NCBI GenBank assembly: GCA_024760905.1
Contig: CM045733.1
Span: forward strand, 41,870,001 to 41,934,000
Reading direction: 5' to 3'
From: Plotosus lineatus
Lineage: Eukaryota > Chordata > Actinopteri > Siluriformes > Plotosidae
Length of the DNA stretch: 64,000 nt
The notes under the pieces were generated by a model, which was not told the DNA's origin, ran no database searches, and worked only from the letters and a program-made list of their open reading frames with translations. A program made the position numbers and the translations under genes. Shown in pieces: positions 1 to 9,303 of this stretch (position 1 is its first letter; the number at the start of each line of letters is the position of its first letter).

Positions 1-69
1 ATAAATTCAACAGTGCATTTTCATAATCTTTTTCTTTATTCATACATCATTTGCTGAACTGCTTAATCC

Positions 70-386
70 TGTGTGGGTCATATGGAGGTTTCAGCATCTC
101 ATTTGACACTGGCTGGAAGGCAGGGTACACCAACAGCTTGCCAGACCATCACAAATCACACCCACATCCATTCACACTCACACTTAAGGGCAATTTGAAT
201 AGCCAATTAGCCCACTGTACCTGTCTTTAGACTGTGGGAGGAAACCAGAGTAGCCAGGGGTAACTCGTACAATCACAGAGAAAACATGCAAAGTCCACAC
301 AGGAATACCTGAACCGAGTTTGGGACTCAAACCCAGGACCTTCTTGCTGTGATGTGCATGTGCTAACCACTACACCACCATGCCTC
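70..386 (-). repeat. V-SINE-like (DANA/HE1-type) SINE
   Basis: On the minus strand it starts with a tRNA-like head ending near 386, reading GGTGGTGTAGTGGTTAGCAC and then CAGCAAGAAGGTCCTGGGTT. This is followed by the typical central segment (TTTGCATGTT, GGTTTCCTCCCACAGTCTAA). The same layout recurs at 7.6, 12.4, 25.3 and 52.2 kb, so it is a dispersed family. It is diverged and lies between the window edge and the putative exon at 722-754. Confidence 0.8.
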
Positions 387-497
387 CTCATTTCATTATT
401 ATTCAAATTTAGGTTTTTTACGTTAAATAAAACTGAACTAAAATAATTATTAAAGCAATAAAATTAATGATAAAATAGATTACATGTAATTATAATA

Positions 498-557
498 ACT
501 TGGGGCCGGCGTGAGGATGAACACTGGCTTGTGCCCCCATTCACGGCTGCATTAACT
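498..557 (-). mobile_element. Solo 5' end of the RTE-like LINE
   Basis: Reads on the minus strand AATGCAGCCGTGAATGGGGG and onward to GCCGGCCCCAAG. This follows the first 60 or so bases of the full-length LINE at 19039-22198, which begins AATGCAGCCATGAGG. Nothing downstream of that segment is present, unlike the usual 5' truncation of LINEs. It may belong to a SINE built from the LINE start. Confidence 0.55.
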
Positions 558-721
558 GTGTCCAGACAAACTGTATTAAATTAAATATCGTACATGATAT
601 CAGCTCCAAAGCAGATAATAAAGACGTTAAAATGTCTTATCAATCATTAATAAGTTGTTTATTCTGTATCTTTGAATTTTATTATCAGGACTGTATTTGA
701 AAGCCACACATCAGTACTTAC

Positions 722-754
722 AGCAGCAGCGAGAAGAAGAACAAGCAGCATCAT
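722..754 (-). CDS. Putative first coding exon of an unidentified secreted protein
   Basis: Minus-strand ATG ATG opens an 11-codon hydrophobic run (MMLLVLLLAAA) that looks like the core of a signal peptide. It ends at a consensus GTAAGT donor, in phase 0. A TATAAA box lies about 40 bp upstream of the ATG, so the 5' UTR would be only about 10-15 nt, as in many genes for small secreted or digestive proteins. No second exon is recognisable between 1 and 720, so the gene would continue past the left edge. The start could be either of the two adjacent ATGs. The family is unknown, and a chance combination cannot be excluded. Confidence 0.4.
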
Positions 755-794
755 GATATCAAAGTCTTAGTGGGTATGAGCATCGTCGTCAGCC

Positions 795-800
795 TTTATA
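795..800 (-). promoter_or_regulatory. TATA box for the putative minus-strand exon at 722-754
   Basis: TATAAA reads on the minus strand in the context GCTATAAAGGCTG. The spacing to the first ATG (about 41 bp) suits a transcription start near 768. A (GA)n run directly upstream could bind GAGA-type factors. Confidence 0.4.
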
Positions 801-804
801 GCAA

Positions 805-807
<3 letters not shown>

Positions 808-853
<46 letters not shown>
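808..853. repeat. (CT)n microsatellite
   Basis: About 22 uninterrupted CT dinucleotides, lying directly upstream of the minus-strand TATA box. Confidence 0.95.
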
Positions 854-856
<3 letters not shown>

Positions 857-1236
857 AATATGGTCATGTGTTTAGAATATGAAGATTTTTGAAGGAAGTT
901 GAAATTTAAGCAATTATTAACCACAAAAGTTCCAGTTTGTGTTGTGCAACATATGAATATTCTGTGTTACAGCAACATACTGTATTTCATCTAATCTAGG
1001 TTTTACACCAGCTACCATCAAAGATATACTCCCATATACTCCCAATGAATGTATATCCCTATTCATGGGGAGAGAAGAAGCATGAAAGTCAGCAGGAGTA
1101 AGACAGAATTGATGAATGAAAGGGAGGTTGAAGAGTAAAGCTGCACAGAACAGAGATGAGAACTGCATATTCTGCTGTTATGGCAATGTGACATCAATAC
1201 TTAATATCAATACATAAGACGTTGATAAGTAATAAA

Positions 1237-1724
1237 ATGCAGCCATGAGGCGGGGGGGCACTAACCAGTGTCTCTCCCCCGTATGCCAGTCCCAAGTCAG
1301 GAAGGGCATCCGACGTAAAACCTATGCCAAACTTTTATGATGCAAATCACAAGTATTACCCCCATACCGGATCGGTCGAGGCCCGGGTTAACAACAACCG
1401 CCATCAGTGCTGTCAACCAACAGGGTGCTGATGGAAATTGGACTACTGTTGGTCGAAGACGTCGAAGAAGGAGAGGCGGGAGGCTTGTCCGTAGGCAGAG
1501 AGAGAAGAGGAAAGGCATGAGTCTAGGACGGAGAGTGGGGACTTTGAATGTTGAAACTATGCAAGTAAAAGATACTGTGTGTTCAGGAGACCAGGTGGAA
1601 AGCCTTTGATAACCCAGTTAGCTGCACTGGGGAGGACAGTGACAACCTTGTGGAGAGTGGGACTCGAACCCCCAACCTTTGGATCAGCGCCCTATACCAC
1701 TAAACCACCACTGCCCGAAAAGAA
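1237..1724 (+). mobile_element. Chimeric retroinsertion: LINE 5' end fused to antisense SINE head
   Basis: 1237-1605 matches the start of the RTE-like LINE at 19039-22198 (5' UTR and the arginine-rich N-terminus), with an internal deletion near 1563. It is followed at about 1606-1715 by the reverse complement of the first 110 or so bases of the tRNA-headed SINE. The insert ends CGAAAAGAA, like the LINE tail. GATAAGTAATAAA occurs at 1224-1236 and again at 1725-1737, a perfect 13-bp target duplication. The whole chimera therefore probably went in as one retrotransposition event. Confidence 0.75.
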
Positions 1725-1851
1725 GATAAGTAATAAACTACAAAACTTAAAAGAAATGCACAAAGTGGTGTCTAAAAGCTGTTCAACAAATCAAACCTCT
1801 TTTGGAACAACACAGTCTGGTCAGAAAAAAATTCCTGTATCTGATTAAAGA

Positions 1852-1988
1852 GCTGGGTGGTGGGATGGTGTAGTTCTGATCTGCTTCACAGCATTAACAT
1901 CCTGGGTTCAAGTCCTAAGCTCGGCGAGGGCGTTTCTGTGTGGAGTTTGCATGTTCTCTCTTGTGCTTGTGTGAGTGTTAGACTGGAG
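1852..1988 (+). repeat. V-SINE-like head, truncated
   Basis: GGGTGGTGGGATGGTGTAG, then CTGGGTTCAAGTCC (B-box-like), then GTGTGGAGTTTGCATGTTCT, which are the head and start of the central domain seen in the 12.4 and 52.2 kb copies. The 3' half is missing. Confidence 0.7.
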
Positions 1989-2414
1989 CATTCTGAACAT
2001 AAACATGAACGGAGTAATGTGCAGAGATATATATGAGAGGAAATTTTAATCTAGTTATCCAAGACTAGAGTTTTAACAAGACAACAATCTCACACATGGA
2101 GCTCAAATAAGTCAAGAAGTCGCCGCATGGTTTCCAAGATTGAATCCTATTGAAAATACGTATAGAATTCACAATCAGGAGAACCCTGGAACATTGGAAA
2201 CTTAAAGATGAGATATTATTTCCATTTTAAACCTTTATTTGTTATATCAGACAACAGTGGAGTACCAACATGCAATTTTTAATTAAAAAAAAACTCCTCA
2301 GATATTCATGAAGCTGCTGGATGACCTGTTTAGTGTTTACACTGTGTAAACAGGGTTTAGCTTCCTCCCCCCATTCATAACCTTTTAAGTCTCTTTCCCT
2401 TTTTTGCTTTGATT

Positions 2415-2600
2415 GATTAAGATAAGATAAGATAAGATACAGCTTTATTAATCTCACAATGGAGAAATTCACTGTTACAGGCTCTTGAGGTACTATCAGT
2501 AGGGGGTGCAAAAATAGATACAAGTACAAACATACACACATACATATATATTATAAGTAAATAAATAAATAGATACATAAATAGTATAAATTACTAAACA
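2415..2600. repeat. Dispersed repeat with (GATAA)n edge
   Basis: Three to four GATAA units lead into CAGCTTTATTAATCTCACAATGGAGAAATT, a segment I recognise as a common fish interspersed repeat. AT-rich simple sequence follows. The boundaries are approximate and the class is unknown. Confidence 0.45.
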
Positions 2601-3290
2601 ATAAAAGAAAAGAATGGAGCAACTTTATAGACTGGCCTATATTAAAGTGTAATGTATCTGAGTGCAGAGTACATGGGTTGATATGGTTCACAGTGGGGTA
2701 GATGTGGTTGATTAAAGTGCGCGGGGGTTTAGTCATCGGAAAGCTCCCTGCTCAGTGTGTTGGGAGACTCACTGGAATGAGCGGCGCTACTTTAGTTCAT
2801 GGGGGGCGGAGGGAGAAGTTCCTGCTAATAATAAGGGCCGTGTGTCACAACACAGTATTGTGTGCTAAAAAAAAAAAAAAAAAAAAAAGAATTGTCGAAA
2901 GCCTTGTGTTTAGGGCCATTTTAAACAGCCCAGAGGGAAAACTTCATCATGCCTCATGATTTAAGACTCTGGCATCTTCTAACATGCCTACTCAAGACTT
3001 TAACAGCATTCATGTAAACATGAATAAGAAAGATGAATAAGGGGAAATAAAACTCGCTCTTGAAAACGTGCTTGTCGTTATGCAATCATGAAAATTTGGG
3101 CTGTTTTACTTCCTTTTTTTAGTTTCGTCTGAAAAGATCAGCAGTAATAATAATAATTATTGAATAATAGATAGAATTCTCACTTCCTCAGTTTCTGCCT
3201 TTCTTTTGCATTACTCAGTAAAAAAACAGAAATGTTTTTTTTTTTTAATGTTGATTGCGTAAGAGGACTTCCAAACAGCCTCTGAACAGA

Positions 3291-3297
3291 TATAAAG
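3291..3297 (+). promoter_or_regulatory. TATA box of the olfm4-like gene
   Basis: TATAAAG lies 39-45 bp upstream of the ATG at 3336, implying transcription starts around 3320 and a very short 5' UTR. Confidence 0.65.
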
Positions 3298-3335
3298 CTT
3301 TGGCATTTTCATTCTTCTCATTTTCTTAAGCAAAC

Positions 3336-3395
3336 ATGAGGTGGTTACTGTTGTCCCAAAGGACGACCGCATTTATCCTCGCACTTTTCTCTCAG
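3336..3395 (+). CDS. olfm4: olfm4-like exon 1 (signal peptide)
   Basis: Encodes 20 residues, MRWLLLSQ followed by a hydrophobic AFILALFSQ core, typical of a secretion signal. It ends CTCAG before a GTAAGAGG donor, phase 0. The ATG is the first after the TATA box. Confidence 0.88.
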
Positions 3396-5499
3396 GTAAG
3401 AGGAACACAGGTGAACGCTACTTCTTTTTACAGCCATTATAAAGAGTCGAATCTGCAAACTGCCCCATTCAATGAAAACATCGTGTGTATCATGTACAGT
3501 TTTTCCTTGTGTTGTTTTTACCAAGTAATTTTTTTTGCTTATTAATTGTTGTTATTTATTTATTTATTTTTTTTTGCTGTCAGTGTGTGAGTGCGAAGGA
3601 CTGTGTATGCGAGCTGAAGAACTCACAGAGTCCTTTCCCGATTGAGAAACTTGACTCCATCCACACTGAGGCTGATCAATGCACAAAAACCTTCACGTCA
3701 ACACTGGTATGTGTTTGAAGAGCGATGCTACAGACAGAACTGTCAGTCATGCTGTCAGAGTACACTGCTCCACAGACGTTCAATTTACCATTGTAAAGTC
3801 TCTTTTTCTTCTTCATGAAATTATCTGTAGAATGATTAAAAGTTGTTTATAAAAATTGTCTATAAAAATTGTCAAGCCCCACCCACCTTCCCACCTTATT
3901 ATTAATCTATCATAAAAAGGGAAAGTGTACAGTAAGGGCAGTGGTGGCCTGATAGTAAAACGTGCAGGATTGTTGATCCTAAGGTTGGGGGTTCGAGTCC
4001 CACTCTCCACAGGGTTGTCACTGCCCCCCCCCCCCCCCCCCCCCCAGTGCAGCTAACTGGGTTATCAAAAGCGGGCCATGTCTCTCACTGTCTATGTTGA
4101 GAGGTTCATGTAACAGAACCATTGCTGACTTTCGTAAAGAGGAGCTGCAAAGCTGTCAGCGTGTTTCTGTCCCTTGCTAAAGGGCTGTGACAGGAAGGGC
4201 ATCCGAGGTAAAAACCTCTGCCAAATCAAATGTGCGAATCATTCGCTGTGGTGACCCCGGAGAAAAAGGGAACAGCAAAAGAAGAAGAAGAGGAAGAGGA
4301 AGAAGCGAAATTGCACAGCAAGTCATTATTGTTAAATAAACCCTGAGCGAATGATCAAGAACCTGAAATGTAGTGGCGGAACCTTGAATCACTCTAACAG
4401 GGTTATTTTTGTATAATGACTGGAATTATACTCAAGATTACACTAATTACATGACTAGTTTAAGAAGAAAACAATACTTTCATACAAAATATTGATTCCA
4501 AATAGATTTTATTGTTACTGCTGATGATCCACTCCTTGGCAACATAAACAAAAATGTGTTATACGATTCACCCAGAGAATTATTCAGCGATATCCACCCA
4601 AATCCGAGATAATAATAATTATGATCTCTCTCTCTCTCTCTCTCTCTCGCCCCTCCCTCTCTTTCTCTCTCTTTCACTCGATCCCCTTCACTCGATGTTT
4701 ATCTCTTTTTCACTCAATCTCTTTTACTCAATGTTCCCTCTTTCTCTCTCTTTCACTAACTTTCTCTCACTCAGTTAACAGATGTAGATGTATTAATGCT
4801 GGGATTGCAGCGACGTATGGAGCAGCTAGAAAGTAGTGTGTTGGATTTAGAGAAGCAGGATGATGGTGATCTGTACAGCGCTGTGTCACTGCGAATCATT
4901 GAACTTGAGCTCGCTGAGATCCTGGAGCTCATGGGGAAACTGAAGAACACTATCAGTTCTCACAAGAAGCTCAATAAAACCATGGATGCCAAGGTGCATC
5001 ACATCACATCACATCCAACCACATCACATTACATCATGGGACATCCATCCACATCACATGCAAACTCCATTTGTTCATACACCCCTGTGCTACCGCAGTG
5101 AGAGAGTCTGCCTGTCAAGTGTATTTAACACATTTATTTGATCTACATTTAAACTGCTGTGTCGACATAATCAGTGAAGTTGTGGATGATAGTAACCTCT
5201 TCAGTCTGAATAATGTAATAAGTTGATGGTGATGATTGTTTTGTTTCTGCGTAATTAAAGCTGAACAGCATCTCCATGGGCATGCAGGAGCTCGAGACGT
5301 TCGATCTTTCACAAGTGGCTAGAAAGCAGCGGGAAAATCAACGCGTAAAGAGAGAATTGACTAAATGCCAACATCAGCTCCAGGCCACCCCTCAGCCTCC
5401 AACACTTCCTCCACGTACAACCACTTTAAACTGCATTCATATTTAAATGATAATTATCTACTGATGATGGAACACCTTAAATTTCTTTTCTCTCTCTCG

Positions 5500-5557
<58 letters not shown>

Positions 5558-6387
5558 GACGTTGTTCACAAGGCCAGTTGGTCAATGTGACTGGTCCAAG
5601 AACTTATGCTCTCACCCAGTATGGAACTTCGTACTCTTATGGCGCCTGGGGAAAGGATCCGAAACCTGTTCCAGGAAAGGAGGACATGTACTGGTTGGTG
5701 GCTTTGACCAGCAGTAACGCCTATGCCAACTATGTGCGTCACTACAGCAGTTTAAGTACTATACTGGTAGGTGTGGGTCCTGTAGACACTGTCATCGCTT
5801 CCTCAAACCCGACAACAAACACCATCATCGGGCCGAATGTGGTGCAGTACAGGGACGCTCTATACTACGCCTGCTATAATACACCCGCTGTATGCCGCTT
5901 TAATATCTCTGACCGATCCATTTCCCATACACCGCTTCCACAAAACTCTGGTTTCAATAACAAGTTTCCTTTCGGCAACTTGGAAACCACATACATCTAC
6001 ACAGACTTGGATTTCTCCACAGATGAATCTGGCATCTGGGTTGTCTACACATCACAGGACTATTTTGGCAATGTGATCCTTAGTAAGGTGATAGAAGGAA
6101 GTCCGCCATCTTTGGGTAGAACATGGCGAACATCACTGCACAAGCGCACGGCTACTAACACCTTCATGGTATGTGGAGTGCTTTATGCTACACGCTACAT
6201 AGACACACGAACAGAGGAAATCTTCTATTCGTTCGATACAGAGACGGGAGAGGAGCGCTACGATGTGGACATCCACATCAAGAAAATGCAGGCCAATATC
6301 AGGTCTCTAAATTACAACCCACGAGACGGAATACTCTACATGTACAATGATGCATACATTGTCTCGTACGACACTGTTTTTCTTTAA
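3336..6387 (+). CDS. olfm4: Olfactomedin-4-like secreted glycoprotein (whole gene, 5 exons)
   Basis: Exons 3336-3395, 3584-3706, 4775-4993, 5261-5414 and 5558-6387 join in frame through GT-AG junctions to give 462 codons including the stop. The protein has an N-terminal hydrophobic signal segment and a Cys-rich short exon (CVCELKN). A central heptad-rich coiled coil comes from exons 3-4. A C-terminal olfactomedin domain of about 270 residues lies wholly in the last exon, with YGAWGKDP, FMVCGVLYATR, RTEEIFYSFDT and LNYNPRDGILYMYND. Human OLFM4 (about 510 aa) has the same order and the same last-exon domain, and family members are secreted and oligomerise through the coiled coil. A TATA box and an AATAAA flank the gene. 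It is convergent with met. Fish often carry several olfm4-like paralogues, so the exact orthologue is uncertain. Confidence 0.92.
3584..3706 (+). CDS. olfm4: olfm4-like exon 2
   Basis: 41 codons following a TTTTTGCTGTCAG acceptor and ending CTG before GTATGTG. Contains CVSAKDCVCEL with closely spaced cysteines, as in the N-terminal oligomerisation region of olfactomedins, plus a fourth Cys (ADQCTK). Confidence 0.88.
3936..4306 (+). mobile_element. tRNA-headed SINE with LINE-type tail (tail A), in olfm4-like intron 2
   Basis: The head GGGCAGTGGTGGCCTGATAG with B box GGTTCGAGTCC is followed by the SINE body (GTTATCAAAAGCGGGCCATG, TTGCTGACTTTCGTAAAGAG). The tail is GGAAGGGCATCCGAGGTAAAAACC and then ATTCGCTGTGGTGACCCC, followed by a GAAGAAG run. 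A poly-C stretch interrupts it at 4023-4046. The tail is shared with the RTE-like LINE. Confidence 0.85.
4775..4993 (+). CDS. olfm4: olfm4-like exon 3 (coiled coil)
   Basis: 73 codons between a TTTCTCTCACTCAG acceptor and an AAG/GTGCAT donor, phase 0 at both ends. Leucines and isoleucines in heptad spacing (LQRRMEQLESSVLDLEK, LELAEILELMGKLKN) predict a coiled coil. The upstream intron ends in a long CT-rich tract from 4625, which supplies the polypyrimidine run. Confidence 0.88.
5261..5414 (+). CDS. olfm4: olfm4-like exon 4
   Basis: 154 bp after TAATTAAAG, ending CCTCCAC before GTACAACC, so it finishes one base into a codon. It continues the coiled coil (MGMQELETF, RKQRENQRVKRELTKCQHQL) and ends in a Pro-rich linker (TPQPPTLPP) leading into the olfactomedin domain. 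Confidence 0.85.
5486..5555. repeat. (CT)n(TG)n tract abutting the exon 5 acceptor
   Basis: A CT run is followed by about 20 TG units that end directly at the TAG acceptor of olfm4-like exon 5, so the simple repeat itself forms the 3' splice-site region. Confidence 0.95.
5558..6387 (+). CDS. olfm4: olfm4-like exon 5 (whole olfactomedin domain)
   Basis: 830 bp, completing the split Arg codon, then RCSQGQLVNVTGP and the full olfactomedin domain to the stop at 6385-6387. Landmarks are YSYGAWGKDP, MYWLVALTSS, NVVQYRDALYYACYNT, TDLDFSTDESGIWVVY, FMVCGVLYATR, RTEEIFYSFDT and LYMYNDAYIVSYD. A Cys at the domain start and one in FMVCGVL would form the usual conserved disulphide pair. No frame damage is seen. 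Confidence 0.95.
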
Positions 6388-6522
6388 ACGCTCATTTCAG
6401 TAGTTCTATACCATTAAACAGATGGATTTTTTTTTTAAGATTGTTTTTGTATTTTTAGGTTCTTAACATTCAAATCTGTGCAAATGAGTATCTTTTGGTT
6501 ATTCTGGAAACTTCTCTTCACC

Positions 6523-6528
6523 AATAAA
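6523..6528 (+). terminator. Polyadenylation signal of the olfm4-like gene
   Basis: AATAAA in CACCAATAAAGCATGACTTC, about 136 bp after the stop codon. A TTGG/TCT-rich stretch follows. Confidence 0.8.
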
Positions 6529-6542
6529 GCATGACTTCTTGG

Positions 6543-6773
6543 TCACAATCCTGCTCTCTGGTCTCCAGTGCTTTCATTATCAGAAGTTTGCATCAATTTG
6601 TAATTCCTGCACACATTAGTTCGGATTCGGGGAAAAAAGGTCTGTAGCATGCGCCCTAATTTCAGCAGTGAGGAAGAGGAGCCTCCTTTCCATGATTTCT
6701 TTAACACAGATTCATAAGAATCACTCAAATTAGAGGAGCAGCTCAGGCAGCGATCCAGCCAAACATCATCCAT
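6543..6773 (-). other. Unassigned 76-codon open frame
   Basis: Starts MDDVWLDRCLSCSS and ends DQRAGL. It begins 15 bp after the olfm4-like AATAAA on the opposite strand. Composition is protein-like (Ser- and Leu-rich, no simple repeat), but I recognise no domain, no clear promoter and no donor. It may be part of an exon of an unrecognised minus-strand gene or a chance frame. Confidence 0.2.
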
Positions 6774-7009
6774 TACAAAAATATCGACAGTTTATTCTTC
6801 CAGAGAGGAATACAGTATTTAAATACCAGGTTTTGGCCACATTGATGCTGTAAAAGATACATGACGTTGTGTAACTTCTCAAACATTCCTGAGTAATTTA
6901 ATAAAATGTTTTTTAAATCAAAATATACTTTAGGTTATTGTGATTTAATAGAAATAACAATTGTAAGATTATATCTAAACAGTTTTGATAAACATGTGAA
7001 AATTCACTG

Positions 7010-7350
7010 AAGGTTCAGTTCAGTTCATTTTCTGTAACCGCTTAATCCTAATTAGGGTCACGGGGAGGCTGGCACCCATCCCAGCCAATTTCAGGCGAGG
7101 GCAGAGTACACCCTGGACAGCTCGCTAGGGCAGAAACACACCAACAGCGTTGCAGCTACTCCTGTCGAAAGTCAGCAATGGTTCTTTTACATGCCTCTCA
7201 CCATAGACAGTGAGAGACATGGCACGCCTTTGATAACACAGTTAGCTGCACTGGGGAGGACAGTGACAACCTTGTGGAGAGTGGGACTCGAACCCCCAAC
7301 CTTTGGATCAGCGATCCAGCGCCCTATACCACTAGACCACCACCGCCATT
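7010..7350 (-). mobile_element. tRNA-headed SINE with tail B
   Basis: On the minus strand the head is near 7350 (GGCGGTGGTGGTCTAGTGGT, GGGTTCGAGTCCCACTC), followed by the same body as the copy at 3936. It ends in the other tail, TAATTAGGATTAAGCGGTTA and CAGAAAATGAACTGAAC, at about 7012. Confidence 0.85.
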
Positions 7351-7594
7351 CCTTGAAGGTTTCTATCGCAATACATTAATATACATTATTGTAATATTAT
7401 TGGTTGTAGTGTTATAATAATTATTGTTATGATCATTATTATCCACAAGGAGGCAGTGCATGCACAATTTTTTTTTATCTGATTAGTATTTATGAATGAA
7501 TAAAGGGGCCTGCAGATTTACCTCACAATTTATCTGCTAAATATATAATGCATAAAAAATGACTGAAAGAACAATTTAAAAATAAGTGAATGTG

Positions 7595-7800
7595 TGTGTC
7601 TCACCCAGGGTTAATTTGGAATATCCAGTTAATCTAATGTGCATGTCTTTGGACTGTGAGAGGAAACCAGAGTAGGGGGGGGGAGAAGAAGAAGAACCTG
7701 CAAACTCCATGCAAAAACATCTTCACTGAGCCCAGGACTTGGAGCCACGACCTTCATGCTGTGAAGCAGAATGCTAATCACTACACTGACATCCCGTCAC
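7595..7800 (-). repeat. V-SINE-like SINE
   Basis: On the minus strand the head is at about 7795 (GATGTCAGTGTAGTGATTAG, CTTCACAGCATGAAGGTCGT), with the central region GTTTGCAGGTTC and GGTTTCCTCTCACAGTCC. Its 3' side fades out near 7595. Confidence 0.7.
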
Positions 7801-7957
7801 CTTTGGAAATACCATATGACCTTTTGTATTTGAAGTTACTTCTGATGATGCTTTTTCTTTTCACCTATTAATATCTTAATGTATTATTTGATCTTTTTGT
7901 ATTATTATAATAATACTTATTATTATTACTGAAAAGGAACATCTGTTTAACCCTAAT

Positions 7958-8262
7958 GGGCATTGGTAGCCGGTGGTGAGGTGCTGAATTACCAACCCTA
8001 AGGTTTGGGGTTCAAGCCCCACTGTCAACGGTTATCATTGCTGTCCCCCCCAGTGCAAAGGCCAAAGGCCGATCGTGTCTCTCACTGCCTATGAAATATT
8101 TTGACAAGAGTAGGCTGCATAGCCATCAGTGTGTTTCTGCCCTACAATAGCCTGGTGAATTGTACAAGGTGTACTGTGCCCTCGCCTAGAGTCCGCCGAG
8201 ATGGGCGCTGGCATCCCGGCGATCCTAATTAGGATTAAGCGGTACAGAAAATGAATGAATGT
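7958..8262 (+). mobile_element. tRNA-headed SINE with tail B
   Basis: The head is GGGCATTGGTAGCCGGTGGT with GGGGTTCAAGCCCCACTG. A body with a shortened middle follows, then AGAGTCCGCCGAGATGGGCG and TAATTAGGATTAAGCGGTAC, and a short (GAAT)n end. Confidence 0.85.
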
Positions 8263-8840
8263 TTAACCTTACACACCACGAGTCTTGCTGCTGTAAATCT
8301 TTGACCTTGAAGGGTGTGTATACTTTTGCACTTGACTCCTCTCTCTCTCTGAGAGAACAAAGTCCAGCTATTACTGTGATGGATGATGTGTGGATGGCCC
8401 ACAGCCCGAAACCGGTCATCTGATTTATGAAGCCGCTGAGTGATTCTCGTCTCTCGATGATGTCGTCCTTCAGTGCGTCCTATCTTTATGAATCAGTGTT
8501 GAATAACACGCAGGACGTCGTGAACCTTACATTTATTTCTATTCTGAGTTCAGGACCGATGAGAAGACGAAAGCAGACACTTCATGCCGGTGGCAGGAAC
8601 ATCAGCTTTTTGGTGTCGGAAGAAACTTGAGAGCAATCATAAGAGGAAACTGAAACACCTGTCTAGACAAGTGAGGTTCAAAGGTCAAGGCTACCAAGGG
8701 TAAATAAAAGGTCATGTCCAGCTGAGACAGCAGTTACTAGAACAGAGAACAATGAAACATTTGTGTTAGAATGGTTTAAAGGCCAACTTTCACTAAAAGA
8801 GGGAAAGACTGAATCAGTACACACACTCGGATGATGGAAC

Positions 8841-8846
8841 TTTATT
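8841..8846 (-). terminator. met: Candidate distal polyadenylation signal of met
   Basis: The minus strand reads GGTAAATAAAGTTCCATC, followed within 20 bp by the GT-rich GAGTGTGTGTAC. This is the normal order of an AAUAAA hexamer and a downstream element. Confidence 0.5.
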
Positions 8847-9303
8847 TACCAGAGTCACGAGGAAAAAAGCAAGATATTATCTGTACCTTACTCATACAGA
8901 GTGAGCACTGCGAGTCACTGTGTGACTGAGACGTGTGTATGGTCGGCAAACTGCTGGATACAAGATACACTGAAGGACATTTTCCATCACATCCTTAATC
9001 ATGTAATACATCAGTCAATTTATATAGATTTATATTTATATACATTCATCACACAGCAGGTCAGACATGAGAAACGGTCATTATTTACACACCGCGCAGT
9101 GGAACTGTAACTCACATTCAAACGCCACTGAGATATTCTCTCACATTGAGGAAAAAAATATATAAAATGATGGCGGGAGATGTACTATTTAAGCTTATAC
9201 TCTATATTCCACAGTGTGGGAATATTTTACAGGAAAAAAGGCAATACATCCAGGGCTGCATCAATAACATTTTTACATAGCTAGTACAAGCACAAGTCTT
9301 TAT

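Noticed and set aside
3936..4010. A tRNA gene on the plus strand (GGTTCGAGTCC box)
   Set aside because: It is the head of a repeated SINE; the anticodon arm does not fold as a tRNA, there is no terminator, and the same head recurs at many sites.
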